Origin: Cerioporus squamosus
Taxonomy: Eukaryota; Basidiomycota; Agaricomycetes; Polyporales; Polyporaceae
Direction: 5' to 3'
Length of the DNA: 64,000 nucleotides
Assembly: GCA_022592435.1 (NCBI GenBank)
Contig: JABYQS010000013.1
Coordinates: 62,001-126,000 of the forward strand
Shown here: positions 1-11,550 of the stretch, one piece after another
Numbering within the stretch: position 1 is the stretch's first letter
Layout of the letters: each line of letters starts with the position of its first letter
Notes under the pieces: model-generated
The model's database searches: none
What the model saw: the letters and a program-made list of their open reading frames with translations, nothing else
Told to the model about the DNA's origin: nothing
Translations under genes and position numbers: made by a program

Positions 1-2677
1 GCAGACGCTGAGCTGCGGCTTTGGAGTACTCGCGGACCGCGCGGAGAATCGTGTTCCGGATCCATGTTGCTTGCAAGCTAGGAAGTAAGAGGAGATTAGA
101 ACCCGCCGGAATGAAGAAATGAAGAACGGTCCACCTGTCGCAACCGTTGCGGAAGAGGTCCGCATCATCGGCAAGTGGACGCTTCACGACCCGCTGCACG
201 ACGGTGCGCACAAAGGCATGTGTATCCGCGAGATCCCAATTTACGGGCGCAACGACGTCGCTCTGTGCGCTCTGCTCGACCTGCGCGTATAACGCCTCGA
301 TATCGTCATGGTACTCCCTTAAGATGATGTTTCTGCGTGGGTAACCCTTGATGTTGTATGCGAACGGCTTCGCGGGAGAAGTAACGAGGATCATCTGCGG
401 CCAAAGACTGTCAACTATCGACCAGCGTTTCCATGCTTTCAATGCGCACCTCCTTGAAAATACGGGAGTGCTGAGGAGCGAACTCATTGGCTCGCTCGAT
501 CGTCTTCCTAAAGGCGGACGTACAAGTATGAGCTGCGGATATTGTGGAGGATGCGCTTATGACGATGACGCATACCATATCATGTTCCGGAACTCTTGTA
601 GCTTCCCGCTGTTCCTAGGGTCCAATTTATACTCCGCCTTGGGCTCAATCAGCACGCCGTTCTGGAACTTGCCCTGGCCGAATATGAGGCAAGCTCGAAC
701 ATGCGGGTCGTCATTCATGATGGTTTCTGAGAGGAGGATGAAGGGTAGCCAAGAGTTCTAGTTCTTTCCTCTCCTCTACGGCAGACATTCACTCACCAAG
801 TGGACCGGGGTTTGTCTTGATGAACATGTCAGCAATGTTAAGTTACCTAGTGGTAGGTTCTCACCTTCTCGCCGTTCGACAAAATGATCTGGTCGTCAAG
901 GCGTCCGTGGTACTTCCAAAACCCGGGTCGCGTAGGGTGTCGCTCGAGGAGATCGCTCGTTGCATACGCATCTACGCCGTCGACCTGAGTGTTCACGACC
1001 GGTAGCGGTACCTTGGGATTTGACTTGTACGGAGGTCAGCCGGACAGCATACTATTGCCGTGGACGCGATTGACTTACAAGGACGATCAACTCGTACATG
1101 CCGTCTCCTGCATCCGCCAACTTGGTCTTGAGTAGCGGAGGAACGAGAAGTACTCCCAATCCATCCCCGGCTCAGCTGAACAGAGACTTCAGCAATTGTA
1201 CAGTGATCCAAGTAACCCCCAGTCGCCCACCGAGGAAGAACTTGGCGATTGCGCCAATTTCGGTGCTGGCCCCTGGTGAGTGCCAAGTGCGGATGGTTGT
1301 CAACACAAAGAAAATCGTACCTTCCGTACAACGAGTAGAGTCGTATACCATGCGATGCGAGCGTGTCCCCAACTTCTTTGTTCAAAGGGGCACCACCGAA
1401 TATCTGCGAGGCGTCAGCTAGCGCATGCGTACAAGATTTCTCTCTGCTCACTATCGCTTTCATCCCCTTCATGTAGCTGACCTTCTCAGGATCGCGGGAC
1501 CAGATCTGGAGTCACCTTCAGCAATTGATGGTCCTCGTAGTTCGCTAAGGGACATACTTCGAGGAACGCCGGAGCTGTCATCACATATTCCGAGGATGTC
1601 TTCACGACTCCATCGAAAACGTTTTCCGGAGTTGGAAATATTGGCGGTGAAGATGGTGGGAACGTGGTTAGCGTCATGCCATTGTTGGTCTAACAGCCAT
1701 GCGCTAGTAACTGAGTCAACTCAGACGGACGAACAAGAGTCCTGCCTTACCGCGAAACACAGCATAATCATTCCAATGCCATGGAACATTGGTGTGCCGT
1801 GAATGCTCAGTACAGCGAGAGTGAGGTCGACCTCTCCATACCCTGGAAAGAGGTCCGTTATCCGGGATGCACCACGAAAGGACGCAAAACACTGCTTACA
1901 GGGCGCAGCGGACCAATGGATCATCCGCCTGTGAGTCCACGGGATAGGCTTCGGGTGGTTAGTTGAGCCTAAGTGCCAGGTCAGTTGGGGCCATCAAACG
2001 CAACAGGAAAGCGTACCAGAAGAATGCAAGATCATGGCGACGCGTTTCAGATCGTAACTTCTAGGGAGGTCGTCCGGTTCCTTGTCATCTTGGACTGCAT
2101 CTCCGGGGTAGATGTCCTGAAAGGCCGGCATGGGATGTAATGAGACGTCGTTTAGTTCCTTCTTCACGAGCTGCAATAGATCTTGAATTGGCCCGTCCTG
2201 CGACACCAGCACATGCCGGCACTTCGTCTTGCGCAGCATGTCCACGACCGCCGCCGCCGCATTCCGGGGCGATATCAAGAACATCGTGTGCCCTGAACGG
2301 AGGATTCCCATGGCAGTGAGAGCATAAGTGATCGTATCTGCAGTACGAACTTGAGTGAGTGGTGATCGGGGAAACAGACCAGAATAGATAGACATACCCG
2401 CGTTGGCGATAACAGCTACACAATCCAAGATGGTACCGACACACGAATTCACGTATCGAGCAGCACGCCGAATGCTCCGAATGGCCTGTGCATTGGTGAT
2501 GGTGTTGAGTTGGGTTCCGTCGTGAAAGCGGAACAGAGGAAGGTCGGGATTCTCCCTGGCGTTCCACTCGAATGACTCTGGGATCGTCAGCTTCTCAGCG
2601 AGTATGAGAGACCTGGGCGAACGATGCCCTGGGTAGTCGCATTGAGCAGTAGGTGTCGCAATCGCCGACATAGTCAC
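1..2677 (-). CDS. NRPS-like adenylate-forming reductase, 3' end outside window
   Basis: Activates a carboxylic acid as an acyl-adenylate and loads it on a carrier domain; in this fungal family (L-aminoadipate-reductase-like, A-T-R) a C-terminal reductase then releases an aldehyde or alcohol. The start at 2677 opens an AMP-binding domain (P-loop-like HSSGTLS near 2000). Further exons give [11 protein letters not shown] and LYSLYG followed by TEIG (1380-1250), then [17 protein letters not shown] and [16 protein letters not shown] (about 990-870), which are canonical A-domain motifs. Near 160-90 the carrier motif NGCDSLQATW is rebuilt across an intron (gtggac...ttcctag), with the phosphopantetheine serine in DSLQ. 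The reductase domain would lie left of base 1 and is not visible. Many short introns; no stop codons in the deduced exons. The substrate cannot be inferred. Confidence 0.85.
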
Positions 2678-2724
2678 GGATCTGGTCTCACAAGGCTTGG
2701 GGGAGCGTAGAAGGGAGAGGTCGG

Positions 2725-2732
2725 TATTTATA
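2725..2732 (-). promoter_or_regulatory. TATA box of the NRPS-like gene
   Basis: On the minus strand this reads TATAAATA, about 48 bp upstream of the start at 2677. A strong TATA box this close is more typical of inducible than of housekeeping fungal genes; that reading is inference. Confidence 0.5.
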
Positions 2733-3453
2733 GGGAAGGGGTCGGGTTGCGACAGATCCTAGCCTTTCGCGGTTATGGCCATCGGCACGCTGCCTCAGGC
2801 TCTGTAGCACATGGGCCTCGGACGGTGTCCGAGGCGTCATTCCTGATTTCTCTGTACGGTTGGCGGAGCAATCTCACGCCTGACTAGCTGCGGTCATGCA
2901 CCGTCAGAACCATCATGGCAGAGAAGGTGCGATGCCGGCGTACTCACCCTAGTAATAGACCCTGTGCCTGCAAGTCGTCAGAGTCTTAGAGTCATTCTGA
3001 TTTGTCACTGGAACAGTCCGAGGAGAGATTCTTAGAAGAGAAGTGCGACCGCTCCACATAGAGGCGGTCTGCTTCGACGCCTATAGTGGATGAGACTTCA
3101 GCGAGACAGGCATGTATATCGGCCCGAACGAACCAAACGTGTGAAGGTTCGCTGACTCTGGGAGCGTCCACCCACAATGCTGAGTACTGAGTCGCAGTGT
3201 GCCACACGCATGCCCTGGCAGGTTAAGTACCGTGGCCGGGTGGCCCGATAACATTGAGTTATGACGGTAGTATAAGATCCAGCATGACTCCCAGCACAAC
3301 GTCGTGCGATTATCCTGGGCGAACCTCGATTGATCGTTGAAGTAGGAAATGGTGGTCAGTCCGGAAGACAAGCAACCTCCCGCGGCCTTCCCCTATATCC
3401 GCTCTCTGACAACGCTGACAATGGCGCCAGCAAAGTCCGTAGCAAAGGATCCT
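2733..3453. other. Intergenic region, no gene seen
   Basis: Lies between the upstream side of the NRPS-like gene and the 3' end of cactin. Only short open frames without recognisable motifs are present; probably promoter and 3' UTR sequence. Confidence 0.5.
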
Positions 3454-5938
3454 TTACTTGCGGTAGAACTGGAGGCGAGGGGATGAGCCCAGAGACGAAA
3501 CGGGAACGAGGAGCTTTGACTTACGTTGCGGCGGAAGTTGAACCACAAAGACAGACATCCTCGGTCGAAGCTACTCCGGAAGCCACTGCAAGATGTCTCA
3601 GCACGCCTGCCAAATTTGCTCGTCCGAGCCTACTCACCGCTTATGAGAGAACTCCCATTCCCGGTTGACGATACGGAAGGCGATATCTTCGTATGGAGGA
3701 CCAGCGCTGAAGTGCAGCAGTACGGTTTCGTCGTTCCCGGGCTCCTTGATGATCTTGTATGTAGGCGCCTTTGATTTGTCGATGAGGTCGGGATAAAAGA
3801 TGTTGAACTACGAGACCGTTCAGTCAACCACCGTAGACGCGAAGTCTTAGTATTCTACACACCTTGTAGCCCTGCACGACCTTGGGAGGAGGGTTGTCGG
3901 TACTGTGATGCAGTCAGTCCCAGCGTTCCCAAGCGCGACTGTAAATGGAGATGGCGTACTCGTAATGCGTCTGGTTGTACTTGTTCCACTCGTATCCTGT
4001 ATGCACGCGGTTGAAGTACCGCGGCTTCCGAGGACGATACTTGTCCTCCCAGTTATACGAGGTCGGGCGGGCGATGCTCTCTTCAACGTTAAAGAGCTCT
4101 TCCTCCTCGTCCAGCTCGCGCTCAGCCTCGGCGCGGTACAGCGCCTCGGCGAGGTCTGCGTTGCTGGGCGCCTCCTTCTCCTCTTGCTCGGGCGCAGCTT
4201 CGACAGTTTTCGGGATGAACCGTGTGCCGGCGACTGTGCGGCGTTGTTGCATCTGTAAAAAGTACATCAGTATCATAGGAAGAAAACCGCAACCAAACAA
4301 ACGTACAAGGTAGCGAAGGTCCTCGACAGTAGTGAGGATGTCGACCTGACGCTCTTCGTGGTGCAATTTTCGGATGTCAATTAATGGCGGGCTCATTGAG
4401 CGGTCGTATGGTTCGACTTCCTCAGTAGCATCTTGCTGCGCGCCATCCGCGGGCGCCACACTGCGGATGTCGCCTCGCTGAGCAGACTTCGCAACCCCCG
4501 CAAGCAGCTCTTCCTGCGCCTGCAGAGCCTCGTCTCGTTGCCGCTTGCGTAGCTGCTCCAACCGGTTGCGGACCACGACTTCATGCAGCGTCCTGAGCTT
4601 GGCCTGGTGCACCATCAGCGCATGGTATGAGCGAACGCCTGGGTTGCGTACCTTCGCCTTCCAGACAAGCAGCTTCTTCAACAAGCCCTCCCAGTACTCC
4701 ACGTCGATCGGTTCTCCACTCGAGAGCTTGGCCTGTATTTGCCTCTGCAGCTGGACCAAGTGCTCGTATGACTTTCCTCGAAGTAGCGCAGTGATGTCAG
4801 CCTCCACGGCGGCGGCAGCCTCTGCCCCCATCCTTTGTGAGGCCTTGATACGTTCAAGAGCATCTTTGGTGACAACCATCATGTTCTGCGCAACGGTCAG
4901 GATCGAGAGAAGATTGCAATGCATTTGAAGTACTCACGGTCCAGAACTCTATCGCGATCTCCGTCTGCTCGAGCTGAAGGTAGCGCTCAATGTCGTCGTG
5001 AAGCTCTTCCACTTGCTGTGGGGTGAGGCTCTACGGAGACAATCAGAACAAACTGACAAGGAAAGAACACGCAAACGTACGTCAACAATGTTGTATGGCT
5101 CATCCAGATCAATCTCGAGACCCTCTTTGCTCAGTTCATCATCCTCGTCATCCAGGGGGTTGACATAACGAAGGTTGAGCGCAAGGAAGTCGATGGCTTT
5201 CGCCCTTTTCTCCTTGATGCGGATAATGGCTCGAGTGCGCTCCTGCTCCAGCTGGAAGTCCTCTTCCTTGGCCATCCAGTCGGCCATCTGAACGGACTCG
5301 GCCATCCGCTGCATCCTCAACTCCTCCTCCTCCCGCAGTCTCTGTTCTGCCTCCCTCTCCGCGCGCCGCCTGTTCAGTCGCTCCAGCTCCTCCTTTGCCT
5401 CCTGCTTCCTTATGGCATCTCTCCTCTGTGCCTCGGCTAGTGACAGACCCTGCTTCCGCTCCTTCTCGTTCTTCTTGTGCCAGCGGAACTGCTGGTCAAG
5501 GTTGACGTCGTGGAAGGGGTTGTCCGTAGCACTGTACACACTCAGCTCTGCCACCCTTCGAGCCTCCTCCTCCTCCTTAGCACGCTTCTTCTCAGCCTTG
5601 CGAGCCTTTCGTTCCTCGGACTTCTCGCGCTTGCGCCTGTGGTTATGTGAGATCTAGCCTGTGACATGAACGCAATGAAAGACGTACTTCTTCCTCTCTC
5701 GTTCTGAGCTCGCGCTGCGATCCCTACGACGGCGCGACTTACGGTCCTCGGACTTGTCCCTGCTTCCGCTGCGGCGACGGTCCCGATGACGACGGTCATC
5801 ATCATCGTCGTCGTATTTGCGCGAGTCCTTGCGCCGGTCTCTATCGCGCGACCTTTCGCGGGGAGACCGCGACCGGCTGCGATATCGTCCTCGGTCCCGC
5901 CTATCCGGGGTCACGGAGCGCGAGCGGTCTCTTCCCAT
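3454..5938 (-). CDS. Cactin, spliceosome-associated protein
   Basis: Cactin is a conserved nuclear protein linked to pre-mRNA splicing (Cay1 in fission yeast). The start at 5938 gives an RS-like N-terminus (MGRDRSRSVTPDRRDRG), followed by a Glu/Arg-rich coiled-coil stretch (RRDAIRKQEAKEELERLNRRR) and the central cactin domain. The diagnostic C-terminal domain is spread over small exons: RPRKPRYFNRVHTGYEWNKY, then FYPDLIDKSKAPTYKI, HFSAGPPYEDIAFRIVNREW, GFRSSFDRG and LWFNFRRN. The last exon is just FYRK plus stop at 3454, after an intron ending cctccag. Ending in a few basic or aromatic residues after the RRN motif is usual for the family. It shares a 193-bp divergent promoter with clpX. Identification is very secure; individual internal exon edges less so. 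Confidence 0.93.
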
Positions 5939-6131
5939 GGTGTAGTCGTAGTTAACGTAGGAAACGAGTCGAGTGAACCAAGCAGAGGTGCAGGGGCAGG
6001 TGGTGGTCACAGCGGTGGCGGGAGCACGGTGCGCGCCTGCGCGGGGTTGGTGACGTCTGGCCCGAACCCGGGCGAGTCGGAGGTGCACTCATCGGCTGGC
6101 TTCTTGTTCTCCTCGTCCACCACGCCCTGCT
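5939..6131. promoter_or_regulatory. Divergent promoter between cactin and clpX
   Basis: 193 bp separate the two start codons. The interval must hold both core promoters and 5' UTRs; no TATA box is obvious. Confidence 0.5.
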
Positions 6132-8495
6132 ATGCTCGACGGCTGCTCAGCCAGGCTTCACTGTGCTGGTCGTCTGCAACACGTATGGCGGCTCTCTCCA
6201 CCCCGCGATCCCTCGCGCGCACGGCTCGTCCGCACGCAAGCACGCTATGCGCCACCGCCATCGGACGACGCCCCAGGTGCAGGTAACATGTACAGCATGA
6301 GACCATCTGGCTTGGCGACACCTAGAGAGGTACTTCTGGCACATGAGGGAGATGGTTGGAACTTGAAGCTCATGGGTCTGACAGCTGGTGCATTACCTGA
6401 ATCAGTACGTGGTTGGTCAGGAGAATGCGAAGAAGGTGCTATCTGTTGCGTACGTGCATTCGTAGCGTGTATCAGCGTCCAGCTCGACTGAGTTTAGTCA
6501 ATACGAAGCGTGTTCAACCATTATAACCGCGTACATGCGAACTTGAGAGCAATGTACTACGACGAACCGCCACATCTGTCTCGAGCAGACCTCATGGACA
6601 ATGGTACGCGGTCCTTCCTCTCTCCTCTTACGAACATTGCTAAAGATCGGAGGAATGCAGCAACAGTACCTAATCATAAAAGTGCACCGTATCGTCAAGA
6701 ACAACCCGCTGAAGTGCTCACATCGCATATCCCGATGCCGCCCTTCGAGAAGAGTAACGTGCTCGTGATGTAAGTACATCCCTGAATGCACGTCCATACT
6801 CTCATCTGTCCTTGTGCCTGCTTCATCGCAGTGGTCCCACCGGGTCCGGTAAGACATTACATTAGCTATAATGCATATTTCTTGACCAGGTCGTGCTTCT
6901 CCACAGGCAAGACGTTGCTAGCCAAGACACTGGCCAATGTGCTGGATGTACCCTTCTCGGTCAGCGATGCAACTACCTTTACGCAGGTGAGCCCTCCAAC
7001 ATACATCGTGTCGCGCCAGTGCTGACTGACTGTGTAGGCCGGATGTAGGTCAAGTACGCACCGATCCGATGAGCCATACTTACCATGACTATGACATCCA
7101 ATCTTCAGATGTAGGAGACGACGTCGACATGTGTGTCCAGCGTTTGGTTAGCACATCTGCAACTCACCGGTCCCCCGAGTGCTCATATACAATTTGCAGC
7201 TGCAATCAGCAAACTATGATCCGTACAAGGCGAAGTGAGCGATTATATGTCCGTCCTTGGGGAGACAAAGTACTCAGATCAGACAGCATGGGCATTATTT
7301 ACATCGACGAGGTCGACAAGATTGCCCGCAAATCCACAGGCCCCGAGTCCACTCGGGACGTCGGTGGCGAGGGCGTCCAGCAAGCTCTCCTTCGCATGAT
7401 GGAAGGCTCCATAGTCAACGTGCCCGCCAAGGGCCCGTCTATGCCCCCACCAACAGGAGCCACGCGTTCAGTTCGTGGACAGGCCATGCCTGCGCCTGTC
7501 CGTACGTGCCCAAACTGCTTCGGGTCCGCACGAGATCATGATAGAAATGTTCCCAACAGAGTGGCCAGACTCATACGCGGTAGACACGTCCAACATCTTG
7601 TTCATCCTCAGCGGTGCTTTCGTCGGTCTCGAGAACGTTATTCGGCAGCGTATGGCTAAGGGGGTGCGCCGCTCGTGCCAGATGTCCGTTGCTTTTCACT
7701 CATCTCCTCTTCGCCCTGAAGTCTATAGGATTCACGGCGAATCTTGCGTCATCCGAGGAACCACCATCACCGCCCGGTCTGCCTTTCTTCTCACGAAGTT
7801 CCAACGGCAACGTGCTCAGCCAAGTAGAACCTAGTGGTACGAAGATCCATGTTTCCTCGACCGTGCGTCTACCTAGCTGAACACCAATATGCGCAGACCT
7901 AGTCAAGTTCGGGTAGGGCCTCTTCAGTAGCTGCCTCTGTAGGCTGAACTGACGACACACGCCCAAGATTTATCCCCGAGTTCGTCTCCCGGATGCCCTC
8001 TATCACAACTCTATCCCCACTATCGCCATCCGACCTCCGCAAAGTGCTTACGGAAGTCAAGGGCTCGCTCATCTCGCAGTACACTGCTCTGTTCGGATAC
8101 TCAGGCATCGAGATCCGATTCACGAGTGCTGCTATCGACCAGATATGCAGGAAAGCTGCAGCGAGAGGTGGCGGCGCGAGAGGACTGAGGGGGATCATGG
8201 TGATACCGCTTTGTGTGGCGAGCCCGTCCAGCGTACTGAATGTCCCCACTTCTAGGAAACTCTTCTCCTCGACCCAATGTATGAAGCTCCAGGATCGGTG
8301 TGTTCTCTCCCGAACCTGCCATGCGTACAGAGTGCTGACCCACTCACCCAGTGGATCAAGCACATCCTCATACATGAAGCTGTCGTCCTCGAAGATGCTC
8401 CGCCACGATATTGGGGTGCAGGCAAAGCGGAGGCGTCCAAGTTCTGGAGCGCATGGTCTGCGGAAGAGCAGCAATACACCAGCGACCTCGCATGA
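6132..8495 (+). CDS. Mitochondrial ClpX-type AAA+ unfoldase
   Basis: ATP-driven unfoldase of the mitochondrial matrix. An Arg-rich N-terminus ([20 protein letters not shown]) fits a targeting sequence. Deduced exons give [30 protein letters not shown], Walker [14 protein letters not shown] (split by two introns near 6775 and 6850), pore loop GYVGDDVDM, Walker [47 protein letters not shown] and the C-terminal ClpX helices ending [13 protein letters not shown]...YTSDLA. The tripeptide IGF (SIGFTAN, near 7730), which in bacterial ClpX docks on ClpP, is present; budding yeast Mcx1, which works without ClpP, lacks it, so a ClpP partner is plausible (inference). No four-cysteine zinc-binding domain is visible before the AAA module. 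Confidence 0.9.
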
Positions 8496-8820
8496 TTTAC
8501 AGAGATTTCCTGTCTCAATCGACGTGCTGTGAACTGTCTGACAGCACCACACTCCTTCGTCCCATGTACTGTAAAGCATGTGTTGTATTGTATGCAGGGG
8601 GATCTGGATGGATGTAGAAGCACACTACACGTTCGGGATCATTATGCTGAAGTGCAGAGGACAAATGTGGAGATACACGCTACTGGATACACGTCCCAGC
8701 GACGCTCTACCGAAAGATACACAAAACGCTACTTCTTCTCGTCGATGATGAATACGATGCCAGGATGGTGCCGGTGCCGCCGAGGTGGGCAGGGGATATA
8801 TAGACACAATAGTGATGCGT
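8496..8820. other. Convergent 3' region between clpX and RanBP1
   Basis: About 325 bp between two converging genes; no coding signal recognised. Presumably 3' UTRs and polyadenylation sites. Confidence 0.4.
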
Positions 8821-9778
8821 TTACTCTTCTTCCTTCTTCACTTCCTCCGCCTTCTCCTCCGCCTTGGGCTCTTCCTTGGGCTCCTCCTTGGTCTCCTCGG
8901 TCGCAGCAGCAGGCTCTTCCTTCTTCTCCTCAGCTGCGGGAGCCTCTTCCTTCTTCTCCTCAGCTGCGGGAGCCTCTTCCTTCTTCTCCTCTGCTGGCGA
9001 AGCACCAACGAGATCAGCGTTGCTCTTCTGCGCCTTCTCGAACTCGTCCTTGAACTGCTGGGCGTCTGAACGAGTGTCAGACAATTGCGGCGTTGGAAGA
9101 AGGCATTTGGTACTCACTCTCGGCGTTCGCGAAACGAATGGCGAGGGTCTCGGCAGTGGGCGGGTTCTCGGAGTAGTCCGCAGCCACTTTCCAGACCCAG
9201 CTCCGGTCCGAACCAATGTTGGGCTGGAGGCGCATGTCGGAGGTGACTGGACGGACACTTCAACCTTCTGAAACGGAGCATGCGGCGAGAGGGCGTGCTT
9301 ACTGGCATGGTTCGCGCAGACTTTGTGGGTCTTATCGCGTCTCATCACAAGACGGATTTTCTTGGTCTCCTTGTGCTGAAGCAGACGGACGTCGCCAGTA
9401 CCACGTTCCTTCCACTCCGAGGAGTCGGCCGCGAACCGGAAGAGCTTCGCACGCCTGTGGCACATACGAGTAGACGCGTCAACCACACGATCTACGTGCG
9501 CACACGGAGGATCAGGACGCACATTTTGAAGACGACATCTTCATCCTCCTCGTTGGTCTTCGTCTCGACCTGCTCGGTGAGCTTAATCACGGGCTCGAAG
9601 TGGGGGTCGTGCTCCTCATCCTACACATCGCAAAGAACCGTCAGCTCGCGTACATGGCCGCACAAGGTGGCGCGATCTCTCGCTCTGCATCGATTGCAGC
9701 GAGCGGTCGCCTGACCAGTGTGCTCGGACAGACAGCACTCACCCTGGGCGCGAGAGCATCGGAGATGGCTTCAGACAT
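8821..9778 (-). CDS. Ran-binding protein 1 (RanBP1/Yrb1)
   Basis: Stimulates RanGAP-driven GTP hydrolysis on Ran and helps disassemble export complexes. The start at 9778 encodes [11 protein letters not shown], followed by an intron and an acidic stretch ([19 protein letters not shown]). The Ran-binding domain is clear: [65 protein letters not shown] and FKDEFEKAQ. The C-terminal tail is a low-complexity Glu/Lys/Ala/Pro segment built on a repeated decapeptide ([10 protein letters not shown]) and ends in KKEEE. Divergent from the p24 gene with 270 bp between starts. Confidence 0.93.
8911..9000 (-). repeat. 30-bp tandem repeat coding the RanBP1 tail
   Basis: Three consecutive 30-bp units (forward unit begins agcctcttccttcttctcct). 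Units one and two differ at one base; the third diverges in its last ten bases. Each unit encodes ten residues of the acidic tail, so copy-number change would keep the frame. Confidence 0.85.
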
Positions 9779-10048
9779 GTTGCGTCGGGGTCGGTCGTGA
9801 ACGAGAAGCGGGAGACGATGAGAGTGGGATTGGAAAAAGTGCAGTAGAGAGAAAGAGCCTCGCGGCGCAGCTAACCCTTCTCCAGATCTCGGGAGGGACC
9901 CCGAGATGGCAATCAACGGTGGCTCGGGTCCTTCGCCAGGCACGTGCCCGTTACAGCTGTGCTGGTGCCACTGCAAGTCGAGCGTCCAACTGCAGTCGGT
10001 GTCCAGAACTGAACTGAAGACAGACTCTGCACCTCGACGTCGACGACC

Positions 10049-10925
10049 ATGCTACGACCCTATTCCCCTACGCTCTCCATAATGTGGCTCGCGCTCCTTC
10101 TTGTGCTTCCGCTGGTTTCTGGGCATATGATCGAGGTGCCGGCCTCCAAGAAGGAATGCTTCTTCGAGGACCTACATGTGAACGATAAAGTGCGTCCTCT
10201 CAGCACTACGTTCTGGGATAGACCTTGAACAAGGCATGCAGATGACGGTGACGTACCAAGTGGGAGGAGGAGGTCACCTTGACATCGACTTCTGGGTACG
10301 TTCCATATCCTGTTCAGCTTGCGCCACGGTACGAACCTCCGTATCCTCCCAGCTCGCGGACCCGGACAACGTCGCGCTCGGAAAGCACATAAAGCAGTCA
10401 CAGGGCACCGTCCAGATCACAGCGAAGAAGGATGGCCGCTACGAGTACTGTTTCTCGAACCAGATGTCTACGGTCATCGACAAGATGGTCAGGTACGTGT
10501 CACTTTCGCAGGCGAGACGCGCACCTCCTCAGTCCCTCTGCGGCACAGCTTCAACGTACACGGTGTCATATATGTGGACGACGAAGGTAAGGACCAGCAA
10601 CTATGCAGAAAAGTACTATCCTAATAACCATTGAGTGCAGACATTGTCTCCCCCATCGAACGGGAAATTCGCGCACTGTCCCATGGTCTCACCGCCGTCA
10701 AGGATGAGCAGGAGTACATTGTAGTCCGCGAGCGTACGCACAGGAACACAGCCGAGTCAACAAACGACCGCGTGAAATGGTGGTCAATCCTCCAAGCATT
10801 GGTCCTGTTTGCCGTCGTTGCATGGCAAGTTTACTACCTGAAGGTTCGTCTCCGATACTTGAACATGACCGTTCGCTCACGCTTCCATCCTTCAGTCTTT
10901 CTTCGAGGTCAAGAGAGCCTTCTAG
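10049..10925 (+). CDS. p24 family cargo receptor (Emp24/TMED2-like)
   Basis: Type I membrane protein cycling between ER and Golgi in COPII and COPI vesicles. The start at 10049 gives a signal peptide (MWLALLLVLPLVSG core) ending before HMIEVPASKKECFFEDL. The GOLD domain follows (MTVTYQVGGGGHLDIDFW, LADPDN, KKDGRYEYCFSNQMS) with the two conserved cysteines, then a coiled coil (SPIEREIRALSHGLTAVKDE) and one transmembrane helix (WWSILQALVLFAVVAWQVYY). A last small exon after ttcag supplies the cytosolic tail SFFEVKRAF, holding the FF motif and a KR pair at -4/-3, the usual coat-binding signals. Stop at 10923-10925. Complete; at least four introns. Confidence 0.93.
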
Positions 10926-11550
10926 TGTCTGGGAGTTCAGGTCGTCTTGTATAAGTTATTTATTTCTACCCAATTTCTACCTCAAGCTCCAAACTGCGCT
11001 CATGAACGAAAACCTGACAAGGTCAAGTAGTTGATGCGAAGGTGCAAGTGCAGGAACGACTATCTTCCGCTGAACTAGAGGCTGGCTTGCAAGCCTAGGT
11101 ACAAGTAATTTCGCTCTACAGTACCATCGCCATCCTCGTTCGCTCTGCACCTGTCTCACTGGTGCTCGAGGAAGTGTCCATAACATTGGGCAGTAGAGAT
11201 GTGCATACGGTACAAAGAACAACATGAGACGAGACGGGGTATAATGCAATTTACAAGTGTTCGAGAAGACGAGCGTGGATGCGGAGAGCGACAGAGAGGT
11301 GAGGCATGTGTCGAGAATAGCCAAACATTCACAGAAATGCAAGAGACAAGTACGAAAACATAGCAAACAAGAAAGAGGAGGTGCGAAAAAGTCGTGTCGC
11401 GTCGTGATAAATCGAGCTTGGGAGTACACCATGCAACTAAGCTGCAAGCCAGCCTCGAGGTCCCCGCCTCCGAGACAAAAACACAAAACAAACTCTATAG
11501 TACGTTCACCTCATATCGTCCTCCGCAGAAGCTTGAGTGACCAGAGAAGT
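10926..11550. other. Convergent intergenic region, no gene seen
   Basis: Lies between the 3' ends of p24 and kinesin-8. Open frames here are short and without motifs; taken as 3' UTR and spacer. Confidence 0.5.
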
